NCBI GenBank assembly: GCA_041859095.1
Contig: JBHEKY010000013.1
Span: 1 to 64,000, forward strand
Reading direction: 5' to 3'
DNA: 64,000 bases
Source of the DNA: UBA1422 sp041859095
GTDB lineage: Bacteria; Bacillota; Clostridia; Peptostreptococcales; Anaerovoracaceae
Position numbers and translations under genes: made by a program. Shown in pieces: positions 51,870-61,063 of this stretch (positions are counted from its first letter, which is position 1; each line of letters starts with the position of its first letter). The notes under the pieces were generated by a model, which saw nothing but the letters and a program-made list of their open reading frames with translations, did not search any database and had not been told where the DNA came from.

Positions 51870-52904
51870 ATGAGAATTATATTAGATGGTATGGGAGGCG
51901 ACAATGCGCCTGCTGAAATCGTAAAAGGAGCAGTAGAAGCATCAAAGATCATCGATGATGAAATTTGTATTGTTGGCCGTGAAGAGTTAATTCATAAAGA
52001 ACTCAAGAAATACAAGTATGATCCGGAGAAAGTTTATGTGGTCCATGCGGAAGAAGTCATTTCAAACGATGAAGCACCGGTTCGTGCTGTTCGGAGCAAA
52101 AAGGATTCCTCTCTGGTAAAGGGGTTGAATATGCTCAAGGATGGCCGGGGCGACCTATTCATTTCTGCCGGCAGCACCGGAGCCATGATGGCAGGTGGTT
52201 TGTTTATTCTTGGAAGAATTCAGGGGCTGGACCGACCGGCCATTGCCAGTGTGTATCCCATCATTGGCCACCACAAGGCAGCGCTACTGATTGATGCCGG
52301 AGCCAATGCGGAATGCAAGGCGGACAATTTATTGGAGTTTGGCATTATGGGCTCCATTTATGCAGACAAAGTTATGAAAATTGCGGACCCCAGAGTGGGC
52401 CTTGTTAACATTGGCCATGAAGAGGCCAAAGGTTCAACCTTGACCAAAGCAGCCTATCAGTTGCTTTCCAAGAGCCATGTCAACTTTATTGGGAACGTGG
52501 AAGCCAGAGAAGTGCCGAAAGGTGCATGCGATGTAATCGTCTGCGATGGATTTGTGGGCAACGTTATTTTGAAACTGACTGAAGGCTTTGGCTGGAACGT
52601 ATTCCAAATGCTCAAAAGAAAGTTCACAGAAGGCGTGAAAGCCAAAATCGGCGTGGTCTTCCTAATGGACAAGATGAAGGATCTCAAAGCGGAGTTTGAT
52701 TATTCCGAGTATGGCGGCGCGCCTATTTTGGGGGTCAAGGGAGCTGTGGTTAAAATGCACGGATCATCCAACGCCAACGCAGTCAAAAATACGATTATAA
52801 AAGGCATTCCTTTTGCCAAGGAAAACGTTGTTGACATCATACAGAATTCAGTTCTGGAAATTGAGGAGATTATCATCAGTGAACCTGACAGCATTTCAGA
52901 ATAA
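51870..52904 (+). CDS. plsX: Phosphate acyltransferase PlsX
   Basis: 344 aa. It converts acyl-ACP and phosphate to acyl-phosphate, the donor for PlsY. MRIILDGMGGDNAPAEIVKGA, SAGSTGAMMAGGLFILGRI, PALLIDAGAN-type (ALLIDAGANAEC) and NVEAREVPKGACDVIVCDGFVGNV are family signatures. PlsY and GpsA, the next two enzymes of phosphatidic acid synthesis, are encoded at 59-61 kb. Its end overlaps rnc by 26 bases; acpP, often found between plsX and rnc, is absent here. Confidence 0.96.
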   Translation: MRIILDGMGGDNAPAEIVKGAVEASKIIDDEICIVGREELIHKELKKYKYDPEKVYVVHAEEVISNDEAPVRAVRSKKDSSLVKGLNMLKDGRGDLFISAGSTGAMMAGGLFILGRIQGLDRPAIASVYPIIGHHKAALLIDAGANAECKADNLLEFGIMGSIYADKVMKIADPRVGLVNIGHEEAKGSTLTKAAYQLLSKSHVNFIGNVEAREVPKGACDVIVCDGFVGNVILKLTEGFGWNVFQMLKRKFTEGVKAKIGVVFLMDKMKDLKAEFDYSEYGGAPILGVKGAVVKMHGSSNANAVKNTIIKGIPFAKENVVDIIQNSVLEIEEIIISEPDSISE

Positions 52905-53592
52905 AATCGGATATCAATTCCGAGATAGCTCTTTGCTAGAAAAAGCTCTGACACATAGTTCCTTTTATCGGGGGAAAGGTCAGGGTGTCGGCAAAGACAA
53001 TGAGCGCCTGGAGTTTCTTGGAGACGCCTTTTTAGACGCTGTGATTGGGGAATCCCTTTATCACAGACTTCCTGAAAGTGAGGAGGGAGGGTTGTCCAAA
53101 CTAAGGGCGCTTGTTGTTTGCGAAATCGCACTGTCTCGTGTTGCCAGGGAGTTGGAAATCGGAGAGTTTCTGTTCCTCGGACACGGGGAAGACCAAAGTG
53201 GGGGACGAAAACGGGATTCGATTCTTGCCGACGCAACGGAAGCATTGATTGGGGCAGTTTATCTGGATGGAGGATTTGACCACGCAAAGGATTTGATTCT
53301 AAGGATATTTAATACGACAATGGAGGAAGCCATCGATGGAAGGCTCTTCAGTGACTATAAATCTGAATTCCAAGAGCTCATTCAGCTGAGACGTGCCGGA
53401 GATTCCATTGAGTATGTCTCCGTAGGCAGCGAAGGGCCGGATCACGATAAAACATTCCATGTGGAACTACTGGTCAACGGCAAAGCCTTTGGCGCAGGAA
53501 CCGGAAAAAGCAAAAAAGAAGCCGAGCAGAATGCTGCACGGCACGCCATTGAGAAACGGGGAGATAGCAGAATATGTACTTCAAAAGAATAG
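52879..53592 (+). CDS. rnc: Ribonuclease III
   Basis: 237 aa from a GTG at 52879, with GAGGAG ten bases upstream; the longer open frame lies within plsX. The RNase III signature NERLEFLGDAFLDAVI carries the acidic catalytic residues, and LADATEALIGAVYLDGG completes the site. The C-terminal dsRNA-binding domain (about 165-235) ends with GAGTGKSKKEAEQNAARHAIE. It matures rRNA and cleaves structured RNAs. It overlaps smc by 19 bases, the common Firmicute order rnc-smc-ftsY. Confidence 0.95.
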   Translation: MNLTAFQNKIGYQFRDSSLLEKALTHSSFYRGKGQGVGKDNERLEFLGDAFLDAVIGESLYHRLPESEEGGLSKLRALVVCEIALSRVARELEIGEFLFLGHGEDQSGGRKRDSILADATEALIGAVYLDGGFDHAKDLILRIFNTTMEEAIDGRLFSDYKSEFQELIQLRRAGDSIEYVSVGSEGPDHDKTFHVELLVNGKAFGAGTGKSKKEAEQNAARHAIEKRGDSRICTSKE

Positions 53593-56500
53593 AGATGCAT
53601 GGATTTAAATCGTTTGTTGAGCCGGTTGTGGTAGAATTCGATAAAGGGATTACCTGCGTTGTCGGGCCCAATGGCAGTGGCAAAAGCAACATTTCAGACG
53701 CCATCCGGTGGGTCCTTGGGGAACAAAGCTCAAAAATGCTTCGCTGCGACAAAATGGAAGACGTCATTTTTGCCGGAACCACAAGCCGCAAATCAAGAGG
53801 CATGGCGGAAGTCACGCTTGTTATCGATAACAGTACTGGGATTTTGCCCATCGACTTTAGCGAAGTGGCCATCACAAGGCGACTCTTTCGTTCCGGCGAA
53901 AGCGAATATGCCATCAACAACAGCACCTGCCGCCTTCGGGACATCACCGAACTTTTGCTGGATACCGGCATCGGCGTGGAAGGATACTCGCTGATAGGGC
54001 AAGGCCATATTGTAGACATCATCAGCAACAAATCCGACAGCATCAAAGAAATCTTTGAAGAATCTGCCGGCATTGTCAGCTATCGCAAGAAAAAAGAAGA
54101 TGCCGAAAAGAAACTGGCTTCCTCTTCTGTGAACATGGAACGGGTGGCTGACATTATCGGAGAAATAGAAGGGCGGATTGATAGCCTTAAAGATGACAGT
54201 GCCAAGGCATCCGAATATTTGACACTCCGAGAGCGGTACAAGGAACTGGAAATCAACATCACCCTCAAAAGTATCGAAACCATCGAGCAAAAGGCTCAGG
54301 AATATAAACAAGACGTTGCCCAATTGCAGGCGCAACTTGACAGTTCCGTCACCGAAAAAGCAGACATTTATAAAGATTTGGAAGCATTGAGGCTTCGTAG
54401 TGAGAATCTGGACGAGCTAAACAACGAAACTCGGGAGACCCTCATGGCCAGCATTGAAGAAATCAACACTCTGGTCAACCGTAGCGAAGTAGGCACAGAA
54501 CGACTGGCCGCTATCGAAAAAGACAATCAACGGCTCATTGCCGAAATAGCAGCCCTCGAAAACAAATTGGAACGGGAAAAGAACAACTCCCAGGCACAGT
54601 TTGACAGCAAGGAAGCAACCGATTTGCGCTTGTCCCAGCTTATCGCTGAAATGGAGACCAAAGTGTCTGCATTCCAGTTGGGCAGTGGGGATTTAGCCGC
54701 ACAGACAGCCGAAATCGATCAGCTCAAAAACCAGTTATTTGATTACCATAATGACATGAGTTCTCACAAAGCGCAGAGCAACAGCTTGGAAGGTCTTCGA
54801 GAAACCTTGGAAACAAGACGCGAACAAGTGATTTTTGAAAAGGATAGCGGTGAGAGTGGAAACAAGAACACCCTGAATGCGCTTTCGGAAGCAAAAGATG
54901 CACTCCTTTTGATAGAATCGGAACGGGATCTGTTCAAAGAACAGATAACCCTTTGCAGACAGCGGCTGTCCGAAGGGCAAATCTCCGAACGTGAAATTTC
55001 AAAGCGGCTGGAAGAACTAAACATCAACAAAAGCCAACTTTCAACCCGTAAAAAGACCATTGAAGAAATGGAAAGTAATTACGAAGGTTACAATGGCGCA
55101 GTAAAACATATCATGCGTTCCGGGATAAACGGCATCCACGGCGTAGTCGCTGAGTTGATAACCGTACCTGCCGGGTTTGAAATAGCCATGGAAACCGCGT
55201 TGGGAGGCTCCTTGCAGCACATTGTATGCGACGGAGATGCCACTGCAAAAAAAGCGATTTTGGAACTAAAAAATAGTCGGGCAGGTCGTCTTACTTTTCT
55301 GCCGGTGGCTTCCATCAAGGCAGCACAAGGGCCCAAAGAACAAAGCTTGGAACGGGAGCCCGGATACAAAGGCATCGCTGCCAATTGTATCAAATTTGAC
55401 CCGGACTTTACCAATGTGATGCAATACTTGTTGGGACGAGTTGTGGTGATGGACACCATGGACAATGCCATCGCCCTTTCCAAAAAAATTGACACCAATC
55501 TGCGTTTTGTCACACTAGAAGGCGAAATCATCAACGCCAACGGTGCGATTACCGGAGGGAAATATAAGAATAATAGTGCAAACCTGCTGGAGCGGCGAGC
55601 CGAAATTGGCAAGTTAGAAGAAAACTTGGAGCGCGCAGTGGCGGATGCAAAAAATGCCGCCAGCCAGCTAAGCGCATTGCAACAAGCCATGACGCAGGAT
55701 CGCGTTTTACTGGAGACGCTGGAAGAAGACTTCCGGACAAGAGAACTTGGCGTGTTTGCTGCTCAGAATGAAATCAAAATTATGGAAACCGCCATGGGGG
55801 ATTTCCAAAACAGTACAAGCAAATGGCAGCGTGAACTAGAAAACATCGATCGCGAAATGGCTGGGGCTACGCAAAGCGTGGCAACTCTCAATGCCCAGGT
55901 AGAAGAGATTTTACATCTCATTGGCGAAACAGAAGCCATCATCGAAACGAAAATGATTGCATTGGAGCAAGACAAGGAAGTGCTTTCTTCGGCCAGTGAA
56001 GAAATCACCAAGGCAAGGATTGCAGTCAATGCCTGTGAAAACGAAAAAACGATGATTGACGCCATCGTTGAGCGAATCAACGACACCATTTTTGAAATCG
56101 AGGAAGAGAAATCTTTCAAAGAGCAGGAACTGGAGAAGTTGAAAACCGAAAGAAACGAGATTTTGAACCATTTCAACGGCAACGAGGACTTGGTCCGTGA
56201 AAAAGAATTGGCCAAAGAAAATTTGCAGGAAAAACTCAAGCAGATGACTGCAGAACGTAGCGAAGTGGGGAGCCAATTAAACCAACTTTACGCCGTACGG
56301 GATCGACTGGATGAAACTTTGAATGCTCTTCAGGGACAAAAATATGAACTAGAAATTAAAATGGCTAAGCAAGAAGCACAGTTAGAAAATTTCAAAGAAA
56401 AACTCTGGGAAGAATTTGAAATGTCCTACCTTCATGCCATGGACTTCAAAAAAGAAGAATTTTCCATGAACAACGCCATCCGTGAAAACCGGGATATCAA

Positions 56501-57137
56501 GAACCGGCTCAAGGAACTGGGTGAAGTCAACGTGGGAGCTATCAAAGAGTATAAAGTGGTCAGCGAACGATATGCCTTCCTTTCCACCCAACGAACTGAT
56601 ATAGAAGCGAGTATTAGCCAGCTTCGCAAAATCATTGAGGATATGGATAAAATCATAAGAAACCGTTTCAAAGACAGTTTCGATCGGATTGTACAGAACT
56701 TCGAAGAGGTTTTTGTGGAATTCTTTGGAGGTGGCAAAGCTACCATTACCCTCAGCGATGAAATTAACCCGTTGGATGCAGAAATCCAGATTACGGCACA
56801 GCCTCCGGGCAAACAACTTAAGAGCATCAACCTGCTTTCCGGTGGAGAAAAGACCATGACGGCGATTGCCTTGATGTTTGCCGTACTGAAGACCAAGCCC
56901 ACACCATGTTGCATTCTTGATGAGGTGGAGGCCGCGCTGGACGATACCAACATCGACATTTTCGCTAAGTACCTGAAGAAATTCGACAATATCCAATTCA
57001 CACTGATTACCCATCAGAAGGCTACCATGGAACATGCCGATGCAATGTATGGCGTCACTATGCCGGAACGAGGGGTATCTAAGATTTACTCGCTACAACT
57101 GGGAGACGATCTGTTCGCTCAGAGTATTCTGGCATAG
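53574..57137 (+). CDS. smc: Chromosome segregation protein SMC
   Basis: 1187 aa, full length. The N-terminal Walker A is GPNGSGKSNISDAIRWVLGEQ. The central hinge lies about residues 505-665 (GINGIHGVVAELI and GRVVVMDTMDNAI). Two long coiled-coil arms flank it, and the C-terminal ABC signature is LLSGGEKTMTAIALMFA with the Walker B CCILDEVEAALDD. It forms the condensin that organises and separates chromosomes with ScpA and ScpB. The head-hinge-head plan is complete, with no frame break over 3.5 kb. Confidence 0.98.
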   Translation: MYFKRIEMHGFKSFVEPVVVEFDKGITCVVGPNGSGKSNISDAIRWVLGEQSSKMLRCDKMEDVIFAGTTSRKSRGMAEVTLVIDNSTGILPIDFSEVAITRRLFRSGESEYAINNSTCRLRDITELLLDTGIGVEGYSLIGQGHIVDIISNKSDSIKEIFEESAGIVSYRKKKEDAEKKLASSSVNMERVADIIGEIEGRIDSLKDDSAKASEYLTLRERYKELEINITLKSIETIEQKAQEYKQDVAQLQAQLDSSVTEKADIYKDLEALRLRSENLDELNNETRETLMASIEEINTLVNRSEVGTERLAAIEKDNQRLIAEIAALENKLEREKNNSQAQFDSKEATDLRLSQLIAEMETKVSAFQLGSGDLAAQTAEIDQLKNQLFDYHNDMSSHKAQSNSLEGLRETLETRREQVIFEKDSGESGNKNTLNALSEAKDALLLIESERDLFKEQITLCRQRLSEGQISEREISKRLEELNINKSQLSTRKKTIEEMESNYEGYNGAVKHIMRSGINGIHGVVAELITVPAGFEIAMETALGGSLQHIVCDGDATAKKAILELKNSRAGRLTFLPVASIKAAQGPKEQSLEREPGYKGIAANCIKFDPDFTNVMQYLLGRVVVMDTMDNAIALSKKIDTNLRFVTLEGEIINANGAITGGKYKNNSANLLERRAEIGKLEENLERAVADAKNAASQLSALQQAMTQDRVLLETLEEDFRTRELGVFAAQNEIKIMETAMGDFQNSTSKWQRELENIDREMAGATQSVATLNAQVEEILHLIGETEAIIETKMIALEQDKEVLSSASEEITKARIAVNACENEKTMIDAIVERINDTIFEIEEEKSFKEQELEKLKTERNEILNHFNGNEDLVREKELAKENLQEKLKQMTAERSEVGSQLNQLYAVRDRLDETLNALQGQKYELEIKMAKQEAQLENFKEKLWEEFEMSYLHAMDFKKEEFSMNNAIRENRDIKNRLKELGEVNVGAIKEYKVVSERYAFLSTQRTDIEASISQLRKIIEDMDKIIRNRFKDSFDRIVQNFEEVFVEFFGGGKATITLSDEINPLDAEIQITAQPPGKQLKSINLLSGGEKTMTAIALMFAVLKTKPTPCCILDEVEAALDDTNIDIFAKYLKKFDNIQFTLITHQKATMEHADAMYGVTMPERGVSKIYSLQLGDDLFAQSILA

Positions 57138-57206
57138 CTTGGGCAGTCGGGATGCCGGTTGCACAAAGTCCGCAGATTTGCGGCATACTGACGAAAAGGA
57201 AACAAT

Positions 57207-58106
57207 ATGTCATTATTTAAAGAAAAAAAAGGCATCTTTGGTAGAATGTCCGAAAGGTTGGGGGATGCATTTATGCTCCGCGCCTCTGTGGACGAAGAAC
57301 TGCTGGAGGAGTTGGAAGAAATATTGATTACTTCGGATATTGGAATGAACACCACCGAAAAAATCATGGATGACTTGCGTCGGGATATTAAGGTGGGACA
57401 AATCACCAACCCGGAGGGAGTACGCAAACACCTGAAAGCCGATATGATTAAGCTGATTGACAAAGGAGAACGCCACAGAATCCCTGAGGATTTCCCACTG
57501 GTGATACTTATAATCGGTACCAATGGCAGCGGAAAAACCACTACCATTGGCAAATTGGCGCAGAAGTACCGAAACGAACAGAAGACTGTGCTGATCGCAG
57601 CCGCGGACACATTCCGGGCAGCAGCGAGTCAACAACTAGAAGTATGGGGAGATCGGGTAGGGGTCAATGTGATTCGTCATAACGACGGGTCTGACCCATC
57701 TGCAGTCATCTTTGATGCCATCACATCAGCAAAAGCAAAGAATATCGATGTGCTGATCTGCGATACTGCTGGCCGTCTTCAGACAAAAAAGAATCTGATG
57801 GCCGAGCTGGAAAAAATGAACAAGGTCATTGATCGGGAATTCCCCGATGCAACAAAAGAGACTTTGTTGGTGTTGGATGCCAATACTGGCAAAAACGCTG
57901 TTTCTCAAGCCAAAGAGTTTGGGGATATTACAGATTTGTCCGGAATCATTCTGACAAAGCTGGATGGAACCGCCAAGGGAGGTATTGCTATAACAATCGC
58001 TGACGAGTTCGACTTACCCATAAAATTTGTGGGACTAGGTGAAAAGTTGGAAGATTTGGCAGCCTTTGACCCGGCGGAGTATATAGGAGGAATTTTTAAT
58101 GAGTAA
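57207..58106 (+). CDS. ftsY: Signal recognition particle receptor FtsY
   Basis: 299 aa, with a short A domain of about 20 residues, as in many Gram-positives. The NG domain follows, with the P-loop GTNGSGKTTTIGKLA, the AADTFRAAASQQL insertion-box start, DTAGRLQTKKNLMAEL and TKLDGTAKGG. It is the membrane GTPase that receives ribosome-nascent chain complexes from SRP. It follows smc, and its stop overlaps der by eight bases. ffh and ylxM, frequent neighbours, are not here. Confidence 0.96.
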   Translation: MSLFKEKKGIFGRMSERLGDAFMLRASVDEELLEELEEILITSDIGMNTTEKIMDDLRRDIKVGQITNPEGVRKHLKADMIKLIDKGERHRIPEDFPLVILIIGTNGSGKTTTIGKLAQKYRNEQKTVLIAAADTFRAAASQQLEVWGDRVGVNVIRHNDGSDPSAVIFDAITSAKAKNIDVLICDTAGRLQTKKNLMAELEKMNKVIDREFPDATKETLLVLDANTGKNAVSQAKEFGDITDLSGIILTKLDGTAKGGIAITIADEFDLPIKFVGLGEKLEDLAAFDPAEYIGGIFNE

Positions 58107-59424
58107 ACCATTGGTTGCCGTGGTGGGAAGACCCAACGTCGGCAAATCAACGTTTTTTAATATGGTGGTTGGCCGTAGAGTATCCATCGTGGAAGACATC
58201 CCCGGGGTTACCCGAGATCGGATTTATGCCGAAGGTGAATGGCGTAACATTCAGTTTGCCCTGATTGACACTGGTGGTATCGAACCAAACAGTGTGGAGA
58301 TCATCCCGGCACAGATGCGGGAACAGGCGGAAATCGCCATGGACCTGGCAGATGTGATTATGTTTATGGTGGATGGTCGTGACGGTTTGACACCGGCTGA
58401 TAGGGATGTTGCGCAAATGCTGCGACAGGCAGGCAAAAAAGTGATTTTGGTTGTCAACAAAGTGGACACTGCCAAACTGCCAGAAGATTTCTATGATTTT
58501 TACGAACTGGGGCTGGGCGAACCCATGGCCATTTCATCCACCAATCTTCTGGGCATCGGCGATGTTCTGGATGAAGTGGTTAAGAATTTTCCAAGAGTTG
58601 CCGAAGAGGAACAAGAAGACACCATGAAGATAGCGGTGATAGGCAAACCAAATGTGGGCAAATCTTCTTTGGTCAATGAGATTCTTGGTGAGAATCGGGT
58701 TATTGTTTCGGAAATTGCCGGTACCACTAGAGATTCCATCGACAGCCCTTTTGAGCGGGATGGAGAAAAATATCTATTGATTGATACCGCCGGCATTCGC
58801 CGCAAGAGCAGGGTCAACGAAAACATTGAAAAATATAGCGTGGTTCGCGCCATTGCAGCCATTGAGCGTTGCGACGTCTGCCTGCTAATGGTAGATGCAT
58901 TGGACGGCATCACGGAGCAAGACAAAAAAATTGCTGGCTTTGCACATGAAGCAGGCAAGGGCATCATTGTAGTGGTCAACAAATGGGACTTGATAAGTAA
59001 CAAGGAAACCAATACCATGAGGGATTTCGAGCGGGTCATAGACCGGGAACTGACATTTATGTCCTATGCACCAACTCTGTTTATTTCCGTCAAGGAGCAT
59101 CAACGGATTGACAAGGTCCTGGAACTGGCCAAAACAGTTGCCGAGAACCGTGCGCTTCGCGTATCCACAGGTCAGTTGAACAGTCTGATTGGCGATGCAA
59201 CGATGATGAAACCCCCACCCTCAGACAAAGGCAAGCGCCTGAAGATTTACTATGCGACACAGGTTGGAGTCAAGCCACCCTTGTTCTCCTTCCAAATTAA
59301 CTCCAGAGAGCTGATGCATTTTTCTTATGCCAGATATCTGGAAAATAGAATCCGTGATTGTTATGGGTTCATGGGTACCTCAATCAAATTTGTTTTCAGA
59401 GAGAAGGGAGAAAAAGCAGAATGA
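58099..59424 (+). CDS. der: Ribosome biogenesis GTPase Der (EngA)
   Basis: 441 aa, the tandem-GTPase form. G1 motifs are GRPNVGKSTFFN (about residue 10) and GKPNVGKSSLVN (about 181). G4 motifs are NKVD and NKWD. The KH-like C-terminal domain (about 355-441) includes DKGKRLKIYYATQVGVKPP. It assists 50S assembly. Its stop overlaps the plsY ATG as ATGA. Confidence 0.97.
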   Translation: MSKPLVAVVGRPNVGKSTFFNMVVGRRVSIVEDIPGVTRDRIYAEGEWRNIQFALIDTGGIEPNSVEIIPAQMREQAEIAMDLADVIMFMVDGRDGLTPADRDVAQMLRQAGKKVILVVNKVDTAKLPEDFYDFYELGLGEPMAISSTNLLGIGDVLDEVVKNFPRVAEEEQEDTMKIAVIGKPNVGKSSLVNEILGENRVIVSEIAGTTRDSIDSPFERDGEKYLLIDTAGIRRKSRVNENIEKYSVVRAIAAIERCDVCLLMVDALDGITEQDKKIAGFAHEAGKGIIVVVNKWDLISNKETNTMRDFERVIDRELTFMSYAPTLFISVKEHQRIDKVLELAKTVAENRALRVSTGQLNSLIGDATMMKPPPSDKGKRLKIYYATQVGVKPPLFSFQINSRELMHFSYARYLENRIRDCYGFMGTSIKFVFREKGEKAE

Positions 59425-60050
59425 CAGCACAATCAGCAATTTTTATAGCTCTTGGTTTTATGTTGGCATCTTATTTAATCGGCAGCATTTCACCATCAAT
59501 TTTACTTGCGAAAGCCAAGGGAATAGACATCAAAAAAGAGGGAAGCGGCAATGCCGGCACCACCAATACCTTACGTGTCCTAGGGCCATCAGCGGCCATT
59601 ATTACTCTAGTAATTGATGTATGCAAAGGCTTTCTGGCTGTTTTCGGCGGGGCATATTTCAGCGCATTTGCCGGAGAATTCGTTGTGAATCAGACGACAT
59701 ACCTTTGCGCAGTAGGTGTAGTACTTGGTCATATCTGGCCAATTTTCTTCAAATTCAAAGGTGGGAAAGGAATCGCCACAGCTTTTGGTGCGATCCTGGC
59801 TGTTAATTGGATGGTTGCGCTAATCGCCTTGGCAATTGTTGCGCTGGGAGTGTTGGTATCCAGAAGGATGTCTGTTGGTTCCCTGTTGGGTGCCCTTGCG
59901 CTGCCGTTTCTATGTATCTATTTTGAGTTCGATTTCTTAATGGGATCATTCTTTTTAGCAGTTCTGGTAATACATACCCATCGGGCAAACCTGGGTCGTC
60001 TTCACAAAGGAACCGAACCCAAAATCAGTTTTGGCAACAAAGGCAAATAG
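59421..60050 (+). CDS. plsY: Glycerol-3-phosphate acyltransferase PlsY
   Basis: 209 aa from the ATG at 59421, which overlaps the der stop; the earlier in-frame start (59358) lies in der. It acylates glycerol 3-phosphate with the acyl-phosphate made by PlsX to give lysophosphatidic acid. It has about five to six membrane helices, with the three cytoplasmic motifs SGNAGTTNTLRVLG, GHIWPIFFKFKGGKGIAT and HRANLGRLHKGTEPKIS. It belongs with gpsA, which supplies its glycerol 3-phosphate, 15 bases downstream. Confidence 0.96.
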   Translation: MTAQSAIFIALGFMLASYLIGSISPSILLAKAKGIDIKKEGSGNAGTTNTLRVLGPSAAIITLVIDVCKGFLAVFGGAYFSAFAGEFVVNQTTYLCAVGVVLGHIWPIFFKFKGGKGIATAFGAILAVNWMVALIALAIVALGVLVSRRMSVGSLLGALALPFLCIYFEFDFLMGSFFLAVLVIHTHRANLGRLHKGTEPKISFGNKGK

Positions 60051-60065
60051 CCGGGAGGATAAACC

Positions 60066-61061
60066 ATGACGATGAAAAATATAGGCGTGATTGGCGCAGG
60101 TAGCTGGGGAACCGCCTTGGCTGTTACCCTCAGCGATAAGGGACACAAGGTTAAAATTTGGGACTTAAATGCGGAACATCTGTCAGAGTGTGGCAGGAAC
60201 CGAGAAAACGTCAGATTTTTACCCGGTGTGAAGTTTGGCGAGAATCTAGTGACAGCTCCTAACCCGCAGGCGACGATACGTGATGCAGACGTGGTGGTGT
60301 TTAGTGCACCGGCACAGCATTTTCGAAGCGCTCTCAATAGTGGGATACCATATCTGACAGACGATATGGTTATCGTCAATGTGGCCAAGGGAATTGAGCA
60401 AAAAACCCTGAAAAGAATGTCTGAAATCGCCGATGAGCTATTGCCAAACGCCAAATATGTGGTCCTTTCCGGCCCTTCCCATGCGGAAGAAGTGGGACAA
60501 AAATTGCCCACCACCGTTGCGGTGGCTTCAAAGGATATGGCTTTGGCAGAATATGTTCAGGATGTTTTCATCACAGACCGTTTTCGCGTTTACACGAATC
60601 ATGATGTGGTTGGTGTGGAACTGGGTGGCGCATTGAAGAATATCATTGCCCTTGCAGCAGGCATCTCTGATGGCATGGGCTTTGGCGACAATGCAAAAGC
60701 AGCGATGATGACCCGAGGAATGGTGGAAATGGCTAGGTTGGGGGTTGCACTCGGTGGAGAAGCATCGACCTTTTGGGGCTTGACCGGCATGGGGGACTTA
60801 ATTGTTACCTGTACCAGCATGCACTCCCGTAACAGAAGATGCGGAATTCTCATTGGACAAGGCATGAAACCAGAGGAGGCTGTGAAAGAGGTTGGCATGG
60901 TGGTGGAAGGAATGTACACCGCAGAAGCCGCATATGAACTAGCCCACAAAGTTGGTGTTGACATGCCGTTTACCGACAGAATTTACAAGGTCATTCAGGG
61001 AGAAATTGATGCCACAACGGCAGCCTTTGAACTGATGACCCGGGAAAGAAAGCACGAATAA
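60066..61061 (+). CDS. gpsA: Glycerol-3-phosphate dehydrogenase [NAD(P)+]
   Basis: 331 aa. It reduces dihydroxyacetone phosphate to sn-glycerol 3-phosphate for phospholipid synthesis. It has the Rossmann motif GVIGAGSWGTALAVTL, VNVAKGIEQKTLKRMSE, LSGPSHAEEV, the catalytic lysine in GGALKNIIALAAGISDGMGFGDNAKA and the TGMGDLIVTCTSMHSRNRR segment. GGGAGG precedes the first ATG; a second ATG two codons on is possible. It is followed by miaB after two bases. Confidence 0.97.
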   Translation: MTMKNIGVIGAGSWGTALAVTLSDKGHKVKIWDLNAEHLSECGRNRENVRFLPGVKFGENLVTAPNPQATIRDADVVVFSAPAQHFRSALNSGIPYLTDDMVIVNVAKGIEQKTLKRMSEIADELLPNAKYVVLSGPSHAEEVGQKLPTTVAVASKDMALAEYVQDVFITDRFRVYTNHDVVGVELGGALKNIIALAAGISDGMGFGDNAKAAMMTRGMVEMARLGVALGGEASTFWGLTGMGDLIVTCTSMHSRNRRCGILIGQGMKPEEAVKEVGMVVEGMYTAEAAYELAHKVGVDMPFTDRIYKVIQGEIDATTAAFELMTRERKHE

Positions 61062-61063
61062 TA

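Noticed and set aside
52700..53287. 195-aa minus-strand frame opposite plsX/rnc
   Set aside because: It lies fully opposite two clear genes, has no recognisable domain and has an improbable composition.
55088..55690. 200-aa minus-strand frame opposite smc
   Set aside because: Complement of the SMC hinge coding region; long open antisense frames are expected from the codon use of smc.
57150..57195. CCGCA / TGCGG hairpin between smc and ftsY as a terminator
   Set aside because: Five-bp stem and no T run; the two genes are probably cotranscribed.
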